64,000 nt of DNA from Chimonanthus salicifolius. Its lineage: Eukaryota; Streptophyta; Magnoliopsida; Laurales; Calycanthaceae. This document shows, in pieces, positions 43,992 through 57,100 of the stretch; positions within the stretch are counted from its first letter, which is position 1; each line of letters opens with the position of its first letter. Both the position numbers and the translations under genes were made by a program. The stretch lies in the NCBI GenBank assembly GCA_013350335.1, contig CM023536.1:13149520-13213519 (forward strand). Direction: 5' to 3'. The notes beneath the pieces are model-generated. The model had not been told where the DNA came from, searched no databases, and saw nothing but the letters and a program-made list of their open reading frames with translations.

Positions 43992-46900
43992 CTGAAAATG
44001 ATATGTAAGCCAAGTCATCTCAACTATATAAACAAAGACATTCAATAAATCAAATTTCATAACAAATTTGTGTTTGTTTACAAACCTGAGTTCGTTGCAC
44101 TTCATATGCACCATGAGGAATAGCTCCATATCCATATTGAGGGACATTGTCAGGAGATACATGAACCTGAAATAACATACAAAACATGTACTATTGAAGT
44201 GTGTACAAGAATATTTAATTCTTTAAGATCTAGTAGTAATTGACTGGTTATCTACATACTTGAGCTCGTTGCATGTCATATGCACCATGCTGTACAGCTA
44301 CAGAATGAAAGTGAGAGCCACTGTCAGTGGCACCCTGAACCTACAATGTAAACCAGGTGAAATCATTCTATTTAACCAGCATATTTCTCCAAAACAGAAG
44401 TGACATAAATTGAGTGCTTTCATATGCATACATGAGTTTGATGGGAGTCATATGCACCATGTGAAACAGAACCAGACCCATTTTGAGAGCTAACATTTGC
44501 AGCACCCTGAACCTGGAAAAAAGAGAAGCAAATGTAAACCTCAGGAGCATGACCGATTTTTCAACAAAGAAAAAAAAAAAACTGATATTAGTTACGTGTC
44601 CATTTATGTACATGAGTTTGTTGCGAGTCATATGTAACATGCGAAACAGCTGTAGATCCATACTGAGAGCCACTGTCAGCAGGACCCTGAACCTGAAATA
44701 CAAACCATATAATACAAGTCTATTCAACAAAAATATTAAAATCTCGACGAAAGGAATAACATAATGATTGTATTCATGAATGTACTTGATTTCGCTGCAA
44801 GTCATATGCACCATGTGTAACAGCTCCAGCACCATAGTGAGCGTTGTTGGCAGCACCTTGCATCTGAATAGTGAACATGTGACATAAATCTAGTACTCAT
44901 GTTCAATTTGAAGAACTAGAACACATGAACATGAGAAAACTGTCATGACCAAGAGAAGGTGCCAACTGTCATGACCAAGAAGGTTGCAGGTTTAAGCCAT
45001 GTTACCATTCAAAAAAGTAAGTCAATCTAGTTTCAGTCATCCAGACATGTAAGAATAAATCTTACCACCTTTCACTGTCACATATGTAGTAATTCATGTA
45101 GTTTTACAGATTTTCATTAACTTAAATAATTTTTTATTATTGAATCTAATCTGAATTACCATATACAAAAAAAAAAAAAAAACAAGTATCTTATAAGAAT
45201 ATCCATCAAGCTGAAGACTGGAGGTTTATAGGTTATATCATTGATATTGAAAAGTCAAGACAGGGGAGCAGCTAGGGTAGCTTGTAACAATGAATACACA
45301 CAATTAAATCATATTAAATATGCATTGAATCTCTTTAGAAACAAAGACTTGCAGAAATTTAGAATATAAAAGATCAAAGATGACAATATACAACTACCAA
45401 ATTGATTAATTGTTGCCTGTTTTGCATATGGTACTCACCCATCGGATAGATTATAAGGGCCTGTTTGGTATTCAGAATTTGGAGATGCAATTTTGAATTT
45501 GGTAGAATTTGACAAATTCTGCTCAAAATCCAATGTTTGGTTCATTTGGAATTTTATAGATTTCAAACGTTGCTAATATTTTGGAATTCCAAGTTCTCTT
45601 GAAAAGCTGTGATATTCTAAAATTCCGAAAGCTATCATTTTGTATTATAATATTTTTAAGATGTTTTGAGTGCAGGGTGTTGAGTGTTCTGATACATATC
45701 TCTACCTAGGACCCACCAATAATGTTGCACATGGGTCTGTTTTAAATGTGGAGTTCGTTTAAAAGAAACATTAGTTAGAACAATTGAACAATGTTTTTAA
45801 AGACAACAAATGTTTAATAATTTAAATTGATGAAGATATGGAGAGATAAAAATACATGGCACTGATTGAAGTTCATTAATTCTTATTATAATAGTAGATA
45901 TTAATGTTCAATTACTTTTGTTATTCTTCAATTTTAATATATTTCATTGGATGATAATGAAATTATTTCATTTTATGATTTTATAGTACTGAAAACCAAA
46001 AAGGTCTCAAAGATGATAGAAGACTGTCTTACAAAATAGAACCAAAGTATGAAGACCAACGAATAACAAGGATCCAGGTGAGGATCACCAATAAACAGAG
46101 CTCGAGTATAACCAGGTCTACAAAGGTGAAATCCCATCTTAGCTGTATAATAGAGTGCAATGCAACAAATCCAAAGCCTCACACATCTTATCCCCCATAA
46201 AATGCCATATGTTATAATCTGACAATAATCAGACTGATATAAGATTGAACACCAAAAAAGTCGTGCTTTAAAGGCCATTATACTTTTTTGGCGCATTCAA
46301 ATCATAGCTTAGGGCCACTAATGGATGTGATTTTTTTAGAAAGCCCATGTCCACATGAATGACTCTTACACCATCCACCCCCATGATTGGCATGCATCCA
46401 AGTGGGTCCCATTGACGGAGTGAATTTTTCTTTTTCTTTAGAAAAATGTGGTGTACCATGCACAGTAGGGAAGAATGCTACACCCACTGACAAAAGGGAA
46501 GATTGAGAGAATTACAATATGCCTATAGTGAAATCCCAAAAAAGCAAAACCAACCGTCATAGTCTCACTTGTATGACAAAAACCATTTTCCCAAAGATTG
46601 ACGACAAGGCTCCTGAACCCTCTCTTTGTAACCCTTCATACTTCCACAAGGAATTCAATTCCTACATATGTAAGGCTCTTTCAAAAGATCTAACAAGGAT
46701 CTAAATACTAAAAATTGGATCCAATCTCTAGAAGAGATTTAGCCATTTCACACGTATTAGGCTTTCCTAAACAAGGATAACCCAAATAGGCCTATTTAAC
46801 AAAATTTGAATCAAGATTTTGGAATTGTGGATATTTCTAATGATCCGACCTTGGTGAGAGTTTCATAAAATCTCCATGAAGATGTTCATTGACCCCTTCT

Positions 46901-48135
46901 CCACACACTTGCCAGGTGTCTAAGCCAAAGTACTGTTTCAATCTCTGCAAAGCCTCTTATGTGCCTTGCCAAACTAATGGATCATATGCCTACAATGAGA
47001 TCTCAAGAAGGCAAAACCCACAAGCATAGCCTCATTTGTACAAGCTGGACACAATCCTTTTCCCAAAGTACAAGACCCACAAAAAAGCTCTTGAACCCTC
47101 TCTATAACACTTGACACTTGCACAAGAAATACATTTCTACGATCTCTCATATATAGAAAAGGGTCATATTAGCTCCCCACGTTAGATCCTGCAAAATAAT
47201 CTTTGGATCCTAAAAATAGGATTTACTCTCTAAAAACTAATATAACTACCTAACATGGGTCTGTCTTTAAACAATGGCTATTTCACAAAGTTAGAAATCA
47301 AGCCACAAAAATAGAGCCACAAAAGGAGAGACGAGATTCTTTGACTGAGCTTTCACCAACATTTATTCACTAATAGTTAGACCATTCCATTCTGTTGCTT
47401 GCTTGTCCCAAAAACTATTGCTTCCAATGTTTTGTGATAACAACAATAAATGTCACATATTCTACTTTAAAAAATCAAATAATAAAGGTGCATAGATAAA
47501 TTTTACTTGCTGCAAATTCCCCCAAAAGGAATAATTTTTTCCATGAACTCCATGATTTTTCAAATAAGCATGAATTGTAATTTCCAATTCCCAATGAAAG
47601 GATTTTTGAAAAAGCTCCGATCTTTTAAAAAGTCATATGCTTTCATAATATAATGTTGTCGAAGGCCCTTGCAAAGTCATTATTTAAAAACGATTATTTT
47701 GCCTTCACGCAATCATAGACTTGATTTTGGTCAAATGAAGGTTCCTGTTGGCCCACCTAAGATCCCTCTTCACAAATCCTCTTCTCCCACACCAACTACA
47801 CTTTATGTCATGGTTTAAAAGCTCAAGACTGACTTGGCTAACTCGGCCAAATGAACTTGACTCAACAGCAAAATCGAGTAATTCGAGAAACTTGATCTCC
47901 AATGAGTTTTTTCCTAATTCGGTTGAAAGGGGAGCCAAAAACTTGGACGAATAAAGTACTTAACTCAATTCAATCAAGTTGTCTCAACAGAATAAATTTG
48001 TTCGACAACATATATGCATCTTTTCTTATTTTCTTAAGGTAAATAGAGGGGCATTTTAAGGTAAAAAGGAAAAATGGTAAAAAGAAAAAACTTGGAAAGC
48101 CCTAACCACTCACATTTGGATGAAACCTAAAGCGA

Positions 48136-48180
<45 letters not shown>

Positions 48181-51100
48181 GGGGAGTTGGGATCATCAAC
48201 CATGGAAGCAGCAGTCCAAGGTTTTTTTCCCTTTCCCCCCTTCCGTCTTCATTTCTTGCTCTTCTTCTCCATTTTTTAACTTTTTTCTTTTAGTTCTCAT
48301 CTTTCTTTTTGTTGTTCTTCATTTTTGTAATACCCCCACCCACCTCAAAGAAAGTCCCACATCGGTAGAGAGGTGGGTGGGTTGGGTGTTAATATGAGGG
48401 AAGCCCCCCTCTCCCATGTGTGAGGCCTTTTGGGCCTAGCCATGTGGGCCAGGGCCCAGAGCAAAACCGTGAGGGCATGGTGGGCCCAAAGCGGAAAATA
48501 TCACACTGAGAAGTTAGGTAGTGTCGTTACAAAAAAAAATTCAATTTTTTTTTTTTTGAAAATAACTTCATTTCTTTTTTGTTTATTGACATTCATTTTT
48601 ATTACTTATCTTGTCTTTTGATTTTCTATTATTTTACCTTTTATATTTTTGTCATTTTTTATTCCTTTTCATCTTTCTAGTTTCTTTTTTTTATTCTTTG
48701 TCCTTTTTTACTATATCAACCTTTTTATGTAGAATTTTTATATTTCATAAATGTAATTTTTAACAAGTAATTATATTGATAATATTATTTATTAATTTTG
48801 ACTACAGAAAGATTTTCACTTGGACAAGCTTGTATGCAACAATCACCCCACGGACGTCCAAATTCATTCCTCCTCCTCCCACCAATCTACCCCTGTGAAT
48901 TGTATCAGTACCCAATTTGAACCATGATCTTACCATTGGATAAAATCCATTCAAAACCAACCACATTTTGACCGTTGATCTTTGATCCTTGAAAATCATG
49001 TCTCTTCAAATCCAATCGACCTGATTTTTTATCAGAAGTATCACTCTGAAAATACCTTTTAAACCCGCACCCTTATCATACATTGGACCCCCACCACCGT
49101 GGGCCCCATAGGGCCTAAGGGCGATTCTCACCCATGGGAAACGATGCCCAAGGGAAATTTACTTTTTGACTACGCTTTTTAGCTTTTTACTCGGTCAAAA
49201 CTCACCTGAGCATCAATGTTGACTCTACTCAATGGAAAATGAAGTCAAGTCATGTCTTCGTGTTTTCAAACATTGTTTTGTGTACTGTATACATCTCAAA
49301 TTTTATCACAATTGGTTTTACACTCACCATTGGATTAAAATTTCTTTTGAACATTAACCACTACAGGACTAGAGCATCAAATCCATGGCTATGAATCTTA
49401 TGGTCAAGTTATTTTCTTAGCAACCATTTTTCCTTAGTAGACCTTTCCTTCCCTTACCTTAGATTGGTGGTGACCTAGTGGGGCCACCAATTAACATGAG
49501 AAAATTCTACTACAAACTGTTTCGACCCATGCAAATTTTCCATATGGCCCACCTATTCACTCCCAATTAAGGAAATGGTGGGGATGGAAAGGTTGACTCA
49601 TACATTAGTGATGACCCAAAATCCAATTTGATTATAAGATTAGTCGAGGACATCAACACCCAAATTTCAACAACACAAACATGTCAAAAACTAATTAGTC
49701 TCCAATGGTGATTGTAACTCCAATCATGATGAATTTGAAAAGTATACAATACATCAATCCTTCAATGGGTGAAAACATGTCTCAGATCAGCCGCATGAAA
49801 CTATCATTTGGAAAAAAAATTAAGTAGTAAAGCAAAATGGCTATTTAAGAAAAATTGGATTTTGATGAGGGCATCACAATTGAAAGATGAAACTGTGGCC
49901 ATAGCTACAAACTTTTATGATTGATTTGACAGTCACAGACGGGGAGTAAGCTTAGCAATACAAGCTACAAACCAAGTCACTAAGAACCCACTTAAGTCAC
50001 TAGTGTGAAAGGGGCTCAAGCTTGTGGCTTAAGCCTCAATGTGAAAAGGGTTCAAGATTGAAGAATAAAGACTTAGTGTGAAAAGGGTGTTGGATTGCCA
50101 CCTAGGCATACATATAAGATTATTTTGTAACGCTCTGTCCCGCCAGCACAATATTGTCCGCTTTGAGCCCGCACGGCTTTGCTTTGACGAGCAAACGTAA
50201 GGTTTGCTGCCAAAAAGCCTTGTGCTAGAAGGAAGGAGTCTCCCTCATAGGCGATGTGGGACACGTTACGCCCATCCTGGCTATTTTTGTTAGGGCCTCG
50301 GTTGGACCGAGTCTATGTATTGTTAATTTCGTGACTGAGTGTGACTGTGTGTCATAGACTTTGCCTTGGAAGAATGCAAAGATATCAGAAGATCTAATGT
50401 GCATTGAAGAATCCACACCAAACTTGTGATTGGCACATAGGTAAGTGAAACTTAGTGGATCTTAAGTTAAGTCTAAATACCTTAGAAGTCAATGGTTAAT
50501 AAATTGGAAAACAGAAAAATGTTTGACTCTCAGCCTCGAGGCCTCAAGCATTTTGTCGAGGCCTCAAAGACTTTCCATATCTGAGTGAAAATTATGACAG
50601 CTGGATTTCAGTGTGAAATCTCAAGTCCCTCTATCCTTTGACAAAAAATCTCACAAGATATGGTATGAAAAATCTGGAAAAGGGAAAGGCTCCCTTGACT
50701 TTGAAAAATCCTAAGTCTTATCATGATTGGCAATCTTATACATATTTGGAAAGGCTCTTCGTTTTTGAAAAGTTTACATATTTGGAAAATCTTAAGAGGC
50801 TCCTTATTTGAAAGATCATGGAAAATCTTATCATCCTCTTATTAACTCTATCCTTGTCATGATTGCCAATAAAAAATCTAGAATATTTCAAGAGGCTGCC
50901 TTTGATTTTAAAAGATCTTTGAATATCATCTTGCCATCTCATGCCTTGTCAAGTCAAATATCCTGATTGGACATGTGGAAAATAAATGAGCTGGTCTTTG
51001 ACTACATATCATTAGAAATTAAGGTTTGAAATTAGAAAAACCAGCGTGTTGTATTATCTTATGCAAGCTCGAGGCCTCGAGACTCAGTCATTGCAAAACT

Positions 51101-54100
51101 ATCTTATAAATACACGGCTAGCTGAATTCAAATGATAGTCCTGAACATTGGAAAATACAGAACAACTATCAGAGAGCTTTCCAGTCCCTCTTTACTCCAT
51201 CTTCATCATACTTTAACAAGGACATGATAGTGTATTCAATACTTAGCTTATGATGAAGATGGGGGTGTTTTATCTAGGACCAAAAATCAGTTATACCTTT
51301 GTCCTAATACCATTGTCCCGCTATGCCGATACTCAACTATGGTGAACCTGATCTAAATGAAGAGGTGCGAAGACATCTACGAAAAGAACACACATTTTGA
51401 AGAATTGTTAAGGCTCAAGGCAAGTCTTCCTCTTAGTCTATTTATTTGATATCACATTGTAAGGTGGACTAGAACATTGTGTTCGAACCACCCAAAAAAA
51501 TAGGCGTCGAGGATTAGACCATGGGGGTCGAACCTCTATAAAAAAATTAGGTTGCAATATCTGGGTGTGAAGCTAATTCATAGTATATTGGGACAACCCT
51601 AGAGTTGGGAAATCTGACAATGGATGTAGGTTCAGGTGAACCGAACCACGTTCAGGTGAACCGAACCACTATAAATGATTGTGCAATGTGGTTTGCTTTG
51701 ATGGTTTGATTCATTTGTATATCACTTGCACACACGTTTATTCCGCTGCACATATTGTTAAATTGATTTATTTTAAAAAGAAAAATAAAATCGGATCAGA
51801 CCTATTCACCCCCCCTCTAGGTCTTGCATTGTTCTAGTAACGGAATTTCAATTTTTTCTCCCACCAACGCCCACAACACAGGGTATTACAATCTACCCCC
51901 CTTAGAACCAGAGTTGTCCCTGGCTCTGTCCACACCTACAGTCGAGAGTTGAACTGTGCTTTGATACCATTTGTAACGCCCCGTCCCGCCAGCACAATAT
52001 TGTCTGTTACACGTCCCACGTACGGTAAAACCCATCCCATGGACGGTGAAACCCGTCCTAACAAGTCCATGACTCGTCCCACACCTCGATCGGGACCAAC
52101 AAAGACCTATCCTCTTGGTACCTGATGTAGGACACAACACTTATGGGACCGAATTCTATTTTAATTTTATTTACTTATTTATTTATTTAGCAAGTTGTTT
52201 AGGATTCTTATTTTCAATTCTATTTGTAGTTGAAGTCCTAGTTGTAAGTCTATCGAGAGTCCATGTCCAAGTAGTAGAGTCTGACCAATCCAAGGTGCCC
52301 CAGTTTTAGTCTATTACGTTCCTTAGTTGGATTATAATAGCTTAAGGTTTACAATATATATAAATTGTGAGATGTATGAGAGAACCAACTCTCAGATATT
52401 GAAAATAATGAATGAAAGAAAGTTTAGAAATTAATCTCTATTTTTATCTTCTTCTACCTCTGCCGAGTTGCAAACATATCTTCTACACATTGTTGGCTCT
52501 GTTCCGGCCTTCACCTTCATCGCCACATCCTGGGCATAATCCCAGGCGAGCTCCTGATGTTCCACAATGATTTAGTTATTATCCCACATCAATTTTCCAA
52601 CATTACAGTCTAAGCTTCTCAGATTAATTACCGCTGCCACAACCAGTTTCCCCGCCATCGCCGCTGCTGCAGTAGCTTCTACCTGTCACAATCGTCTTTC
52701 TTCTTCGCTCCCATCTAGGTATCCCATCGCCATCTCCACTAGCCCCATCCTCTTGCCTTCCGCCTCCTTCAATCTCCACACAGTTCCCAAACCTACAGCC
52801 AGTTTCGTCCTTCTTCAAACCGAACCTTAGCCCATCTTTTCCCACTTTACTTTCATATTAACTGCAACCCATTTCATCCAGTTGTCCTTCCCATCACCTT
52901 TTTCCAAACCAAAGGCTTGTTGCCCACATAAAGACAAAACCTTTAGCCTCCACCCACATCCTTAGTTTTATTCTTTATTCCCACCATTAAAGCCAACTAC
53001 TTAACAGCCTAGTCTCTCTCCTCCATTAAATGCCACTTTTTCACTTCCCTAATTACCCCCAATTGTCCTATTAATTACCAAACTACCATTTTCCTCTTCC
53101 ATCTTTTCACATGAATTTTAGTAAGACTCAATTTTGACCAACCTTGGACTATTTGACCCGAGTTTATCGGATTTCTCTAGGCCCCTTTAAACCCACACCG
53201 CTTCCGCTATGTCGGTACCCCTGCTTTGATACCATGTTAGACAAATGAGTAGAACTCATTCTTAAAAACCGGCTTGAAAAGAGAGGGTATCTATGTGCTT
53301 ATAAACCCCCAGACCTAAAGGTCCATTGACAATGTGGGACTTTTGCTAACATTCCCCTGGGCGGGCCCAAATGCAAAGCCATGAGGGTTTTTCAAGCCTA
53401 AAGCAGGCAAATATTATGCTAGAGAGACGGGTCGTTACATCTTTTCTCCGCCTCATCCTCCACATGTCATTATGTCATTAGCTATCAAATCCACCTCACC
53501 ATTCCATATGCTTGCATGCATGCATTGCATGGCTTGGACATCCCCAAGGATGTGGCTCCCTCTCCAATGGTGCATGGCTCCATTTCTCCATATCCACACT
53601 CTCCCATGAATATGTGAAGGAATCAAGGTGCTTGAATTCTTTCTCCAAAGTGCATGAAGGTTTTTCCAAGGAAGATGAATTATCAAGGTGCATGGAAACA
53701 ACAATCTAGGTGCATGAAGCTTGGAAACTCAACCCACTTCCTTGGGATCGATTTTGGTTTTTGAAGCTTGAAATGGATTGAATTCAAGGCATGGAAAAAC
53801 CAAACACCTTATAGGAATCCTCCATGACTCCTTGGTGATTGTATCGGAGCCATTGGAAAACACAATGGGAAGAAATCTAGGTACTTAGTATGGAGGGAAC
53901 TTTGACTTTGGTCTGCATGTCATGGAAACTTTCAAAATGTAATCAGTGAACCTCATTGTTTTTCACCCACCCTTTGGCTATAAAAGGGGATGGGCATGAG
54001 CATGGTGGGCATTAATGAGTGGAGAATCATTTTGAGAGCCAAGTTGGGAGAAAGAAGAACTTGTGAAGTTCTTGACTTGTAAGTTTAGTCATTTAAATCT

Positions 54101-57100
54101 TGTGTTTCTTAAGTTGAAATGAATCTCATTGCAATTTCTTACTCTCTATACTTTGAAATTCTTTAAGTATTCAATTGAGTTTGTATTGTATTGGTGGATT
54201 TAATTCATCTTAATGAAGCTAGATTCAAGTACAAACAAGCTTTACCAAGGATCTTTGGTCAGAAACCACTATGAACGGAAGTTCGCTTGGACCATTTCTT
54301 CATTGAAGACTAAGAAAGGTTTTTACACTATCTTAGCCTTCATCAAACTTCTTAGAATTATGGAATTCTTTGAGTTCGGGTTCTCTCGAGTTTCATAGCG
54401 AACTTGAGCCGTATTCTAACTTCTTAAGCATGGAGGCATAGGTATGTGTTAAACCCGATCTTTTGCCTTCATCAGATTTACATAGGCATTATTACAAAAC
54501 TTTAAAATATAGGCCCTTTTATGTAAATATATGAATGAATGGGTATTTTTTAGATCAAGACAGGACATATTTGAAAAGATACAAAAAGCATGGCATAACC
54601 AGTAGTTTTGTGAACATTTCATGGTTGTCCCCAATTGCCAAGAGAGAGGAAAAAAAAATTCTTGCTCATTTAGACTTAGGCTTGAACTCATTCTGTTGGC
54701 CTCTAATGTATGTAGAAACTCTTATACCTAATTCTTTGATACATAGATGTGAAACAATGGAATAGTGGACACTGGAGACATACCTGATACGCACCATAAG
54801 CATCAGCATATGAACCTCCTCCATAACTGGCTTCAGGCTTTCCATATGCTCCAGCATAAAGAAGACCTAAAAATCCAAAGTGGAGGCTACTGAGAAAAAT
54901 GAAACAGCTACAAATTTGGATCCACTAAAGACAATACAATTTGAAGAAAAAGAAGATAATACAAGTTGTAGCCCGTGAAACCATTTCATAGAAGTTCATT
55001 AATATCTTCTATTTATAAAGCAAATAAACTTCGATTCTTGAATCATCCACATCACTTCCAGTTCTTTTGTAACAAAGAATTCCCTTTTATGTGGAAAAGA
55101 CCCACATCAATAATTATTATCTTATATATAGGTAATTCCTCAATATCTTGTTCATTCGCATCCTAAGACACAGATACAAAAGCTTCATATAGGAATCCTC
55201 AAAGTGATGATACAATTGGTCAAAAACACAAAGATCATATCCATATCGTTTTGCATTTCTCGACAAATATAATCTGTTTTGCTATTCAAAGTGGTTATTC
55301 TATTCTGGGTAATGAAGAACTTGTTATTCTTAATTCTTGGGTTCAGGAATTCCTCTATAACTTAAGCGACACAATAAAGGCTTTTTCGATTCTTTTATTA
55401 ACCAATTTATGTCGTCCTCAAAGGGACTTCCCAAATGATCTTATCGGGAACTCTACCGTACTCTGTGCAGCTATGGTTGTTGATCCTGTAGAGCCTACCC
55501 AAAGGTTCAGACCGAATTGTAGGAAGTGTGTGATACGTTTTTGTATTTCTATGAAAAGCTCTACAACACCCACGATTCCCAATAGTAAGTAGTCGGCATA
55601 TCATGCGTAACAAATCCTTAATAAGTAATGGGTTCTTAAGGGCCAGCTTTTGGGTTTACCAAGTTCGACAACTCATAGTAGCGTCGGACTCCGCCACTCG
55701 CACCCAAAGCCATGCAACTTAGAACAATGACATGGAGAAATATCTGTTGTGAACTGGTTCACAAAAATTGGTGTGAACTTTCAATTACAACTCTTGATGA
55801 GCAAAAAGGTGTAATTTAAAAAGTGAAATTAGACAGTTTTTTGCTCATCCAAGAGTTGCGATTGAAAGTTCACACCAATTTGTTTAAACTAGTTAACGGA
55901 TGATTTCTCCAATGACATGTGTCATGAGTTATAGAGCCCACTAATCATATTAAATGAAATATTTTTCTTTCTTAGATCTACCAATGTATCAAAATTTATT
56001 TTTAAATATTTTTATAACTTTGATATAAATCCATGAAAATGGATGGCACTTCTTCAAGCTCTTTAATTTAGAAACTTTTGTTTTCAAGTTTGACAATCTA
56101 TTTTTATAACCCTACATCATATGGATATGATCCTCTCTTTTTTCTGGAATGATTTAAAGTATTACATTAGAGGAGAGAAGATGCAAGAAACAAACAACTG
56201 TTGTTAAGGCAATAGAAAGCTAACGTAAACAAAAAGAAGTAGTTTTTTTTTTTTTATAACCAAGGTGTCCAGGGGTGTCACCTGTATTTGGACAAGAGAC
56301 ATTTTAACCCGACTAGTCCTTGGGGCATGCGCAAGCCTCCCAATCCCCCACACACTGGGTAGAAGCTACGAAGAGTGGCCCAGAGGAGTGGGTGTTGAGG
56401 GCGAATCGAACTCAAGACCTCCCTTCATGAGGGGAGCTTCTTGACCGTCAGGCCAACCTCCTCTCGGGTTCAAAAAGAAATTATATGAGATGGGAAGATA
56501 TCGTTAATCGAGCAAAATGATCCTCCTCTTCGTTTGTTTAAAGATGGATCTTTCTCACCATCAACTTCTACAAGAGATAATATATATGACCTCGAGACTG
56601 AATTTAACCAGTTCAAGTGGCATTTAGAAGAGGAACACTAGCTAATTGCATGTTGGGAATCTCCTTCCACCACCACACTATAAAAGTCCAAACAACCTAC
56701 AGCCTCTTAGAAGTGCTGTAACTCCTAGCTCATCACCGCTTATTCAAGAGAATGGCTCCGAAACAAAGGGCAAGAATTGAAAAAGAGCTAACCCCCTCTA
56801 TTTTCATCATGATAAATGCCATAGTCACAAAGCTCTATCATTCCTAAAGCTAGGGAGCAGGCTCCCTATGATAAACCACATTTGAGGAGTGCGAACAAAG
56901 CAAACACAAGCATCAATCTCGAAGAAAGCTTACTTTGTACAACCCATAAAATTCCACAGAAGAAAACGCCCAAAAAAGAACCATATGTTCCACCAATATA
57001 GCCAACCTAGTTAAGGGGAGATACCTTGTTATTGAAAGCATGATTGTTATACTCCCCCCAAAGAGACCACGAAGTAGTTGCTACAACATTTTCCAAACCA

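Noticed and set aside
45457..46790. PIF/Harbinger-like MITE between GGGCCTGTTTGG and CCAAATAGGCC
   Set aside because: The termini only partly match, the flanks do not form a clear TWA duplication, and the span is too long for a simple MITE.
55251..55592. 113-codon open frame as a gene
   Set aside because: The N-terminal half is an internal piece of plastid cemA and the second half is unrelated; it is a chimaeric insert without a promoter or plastid context.
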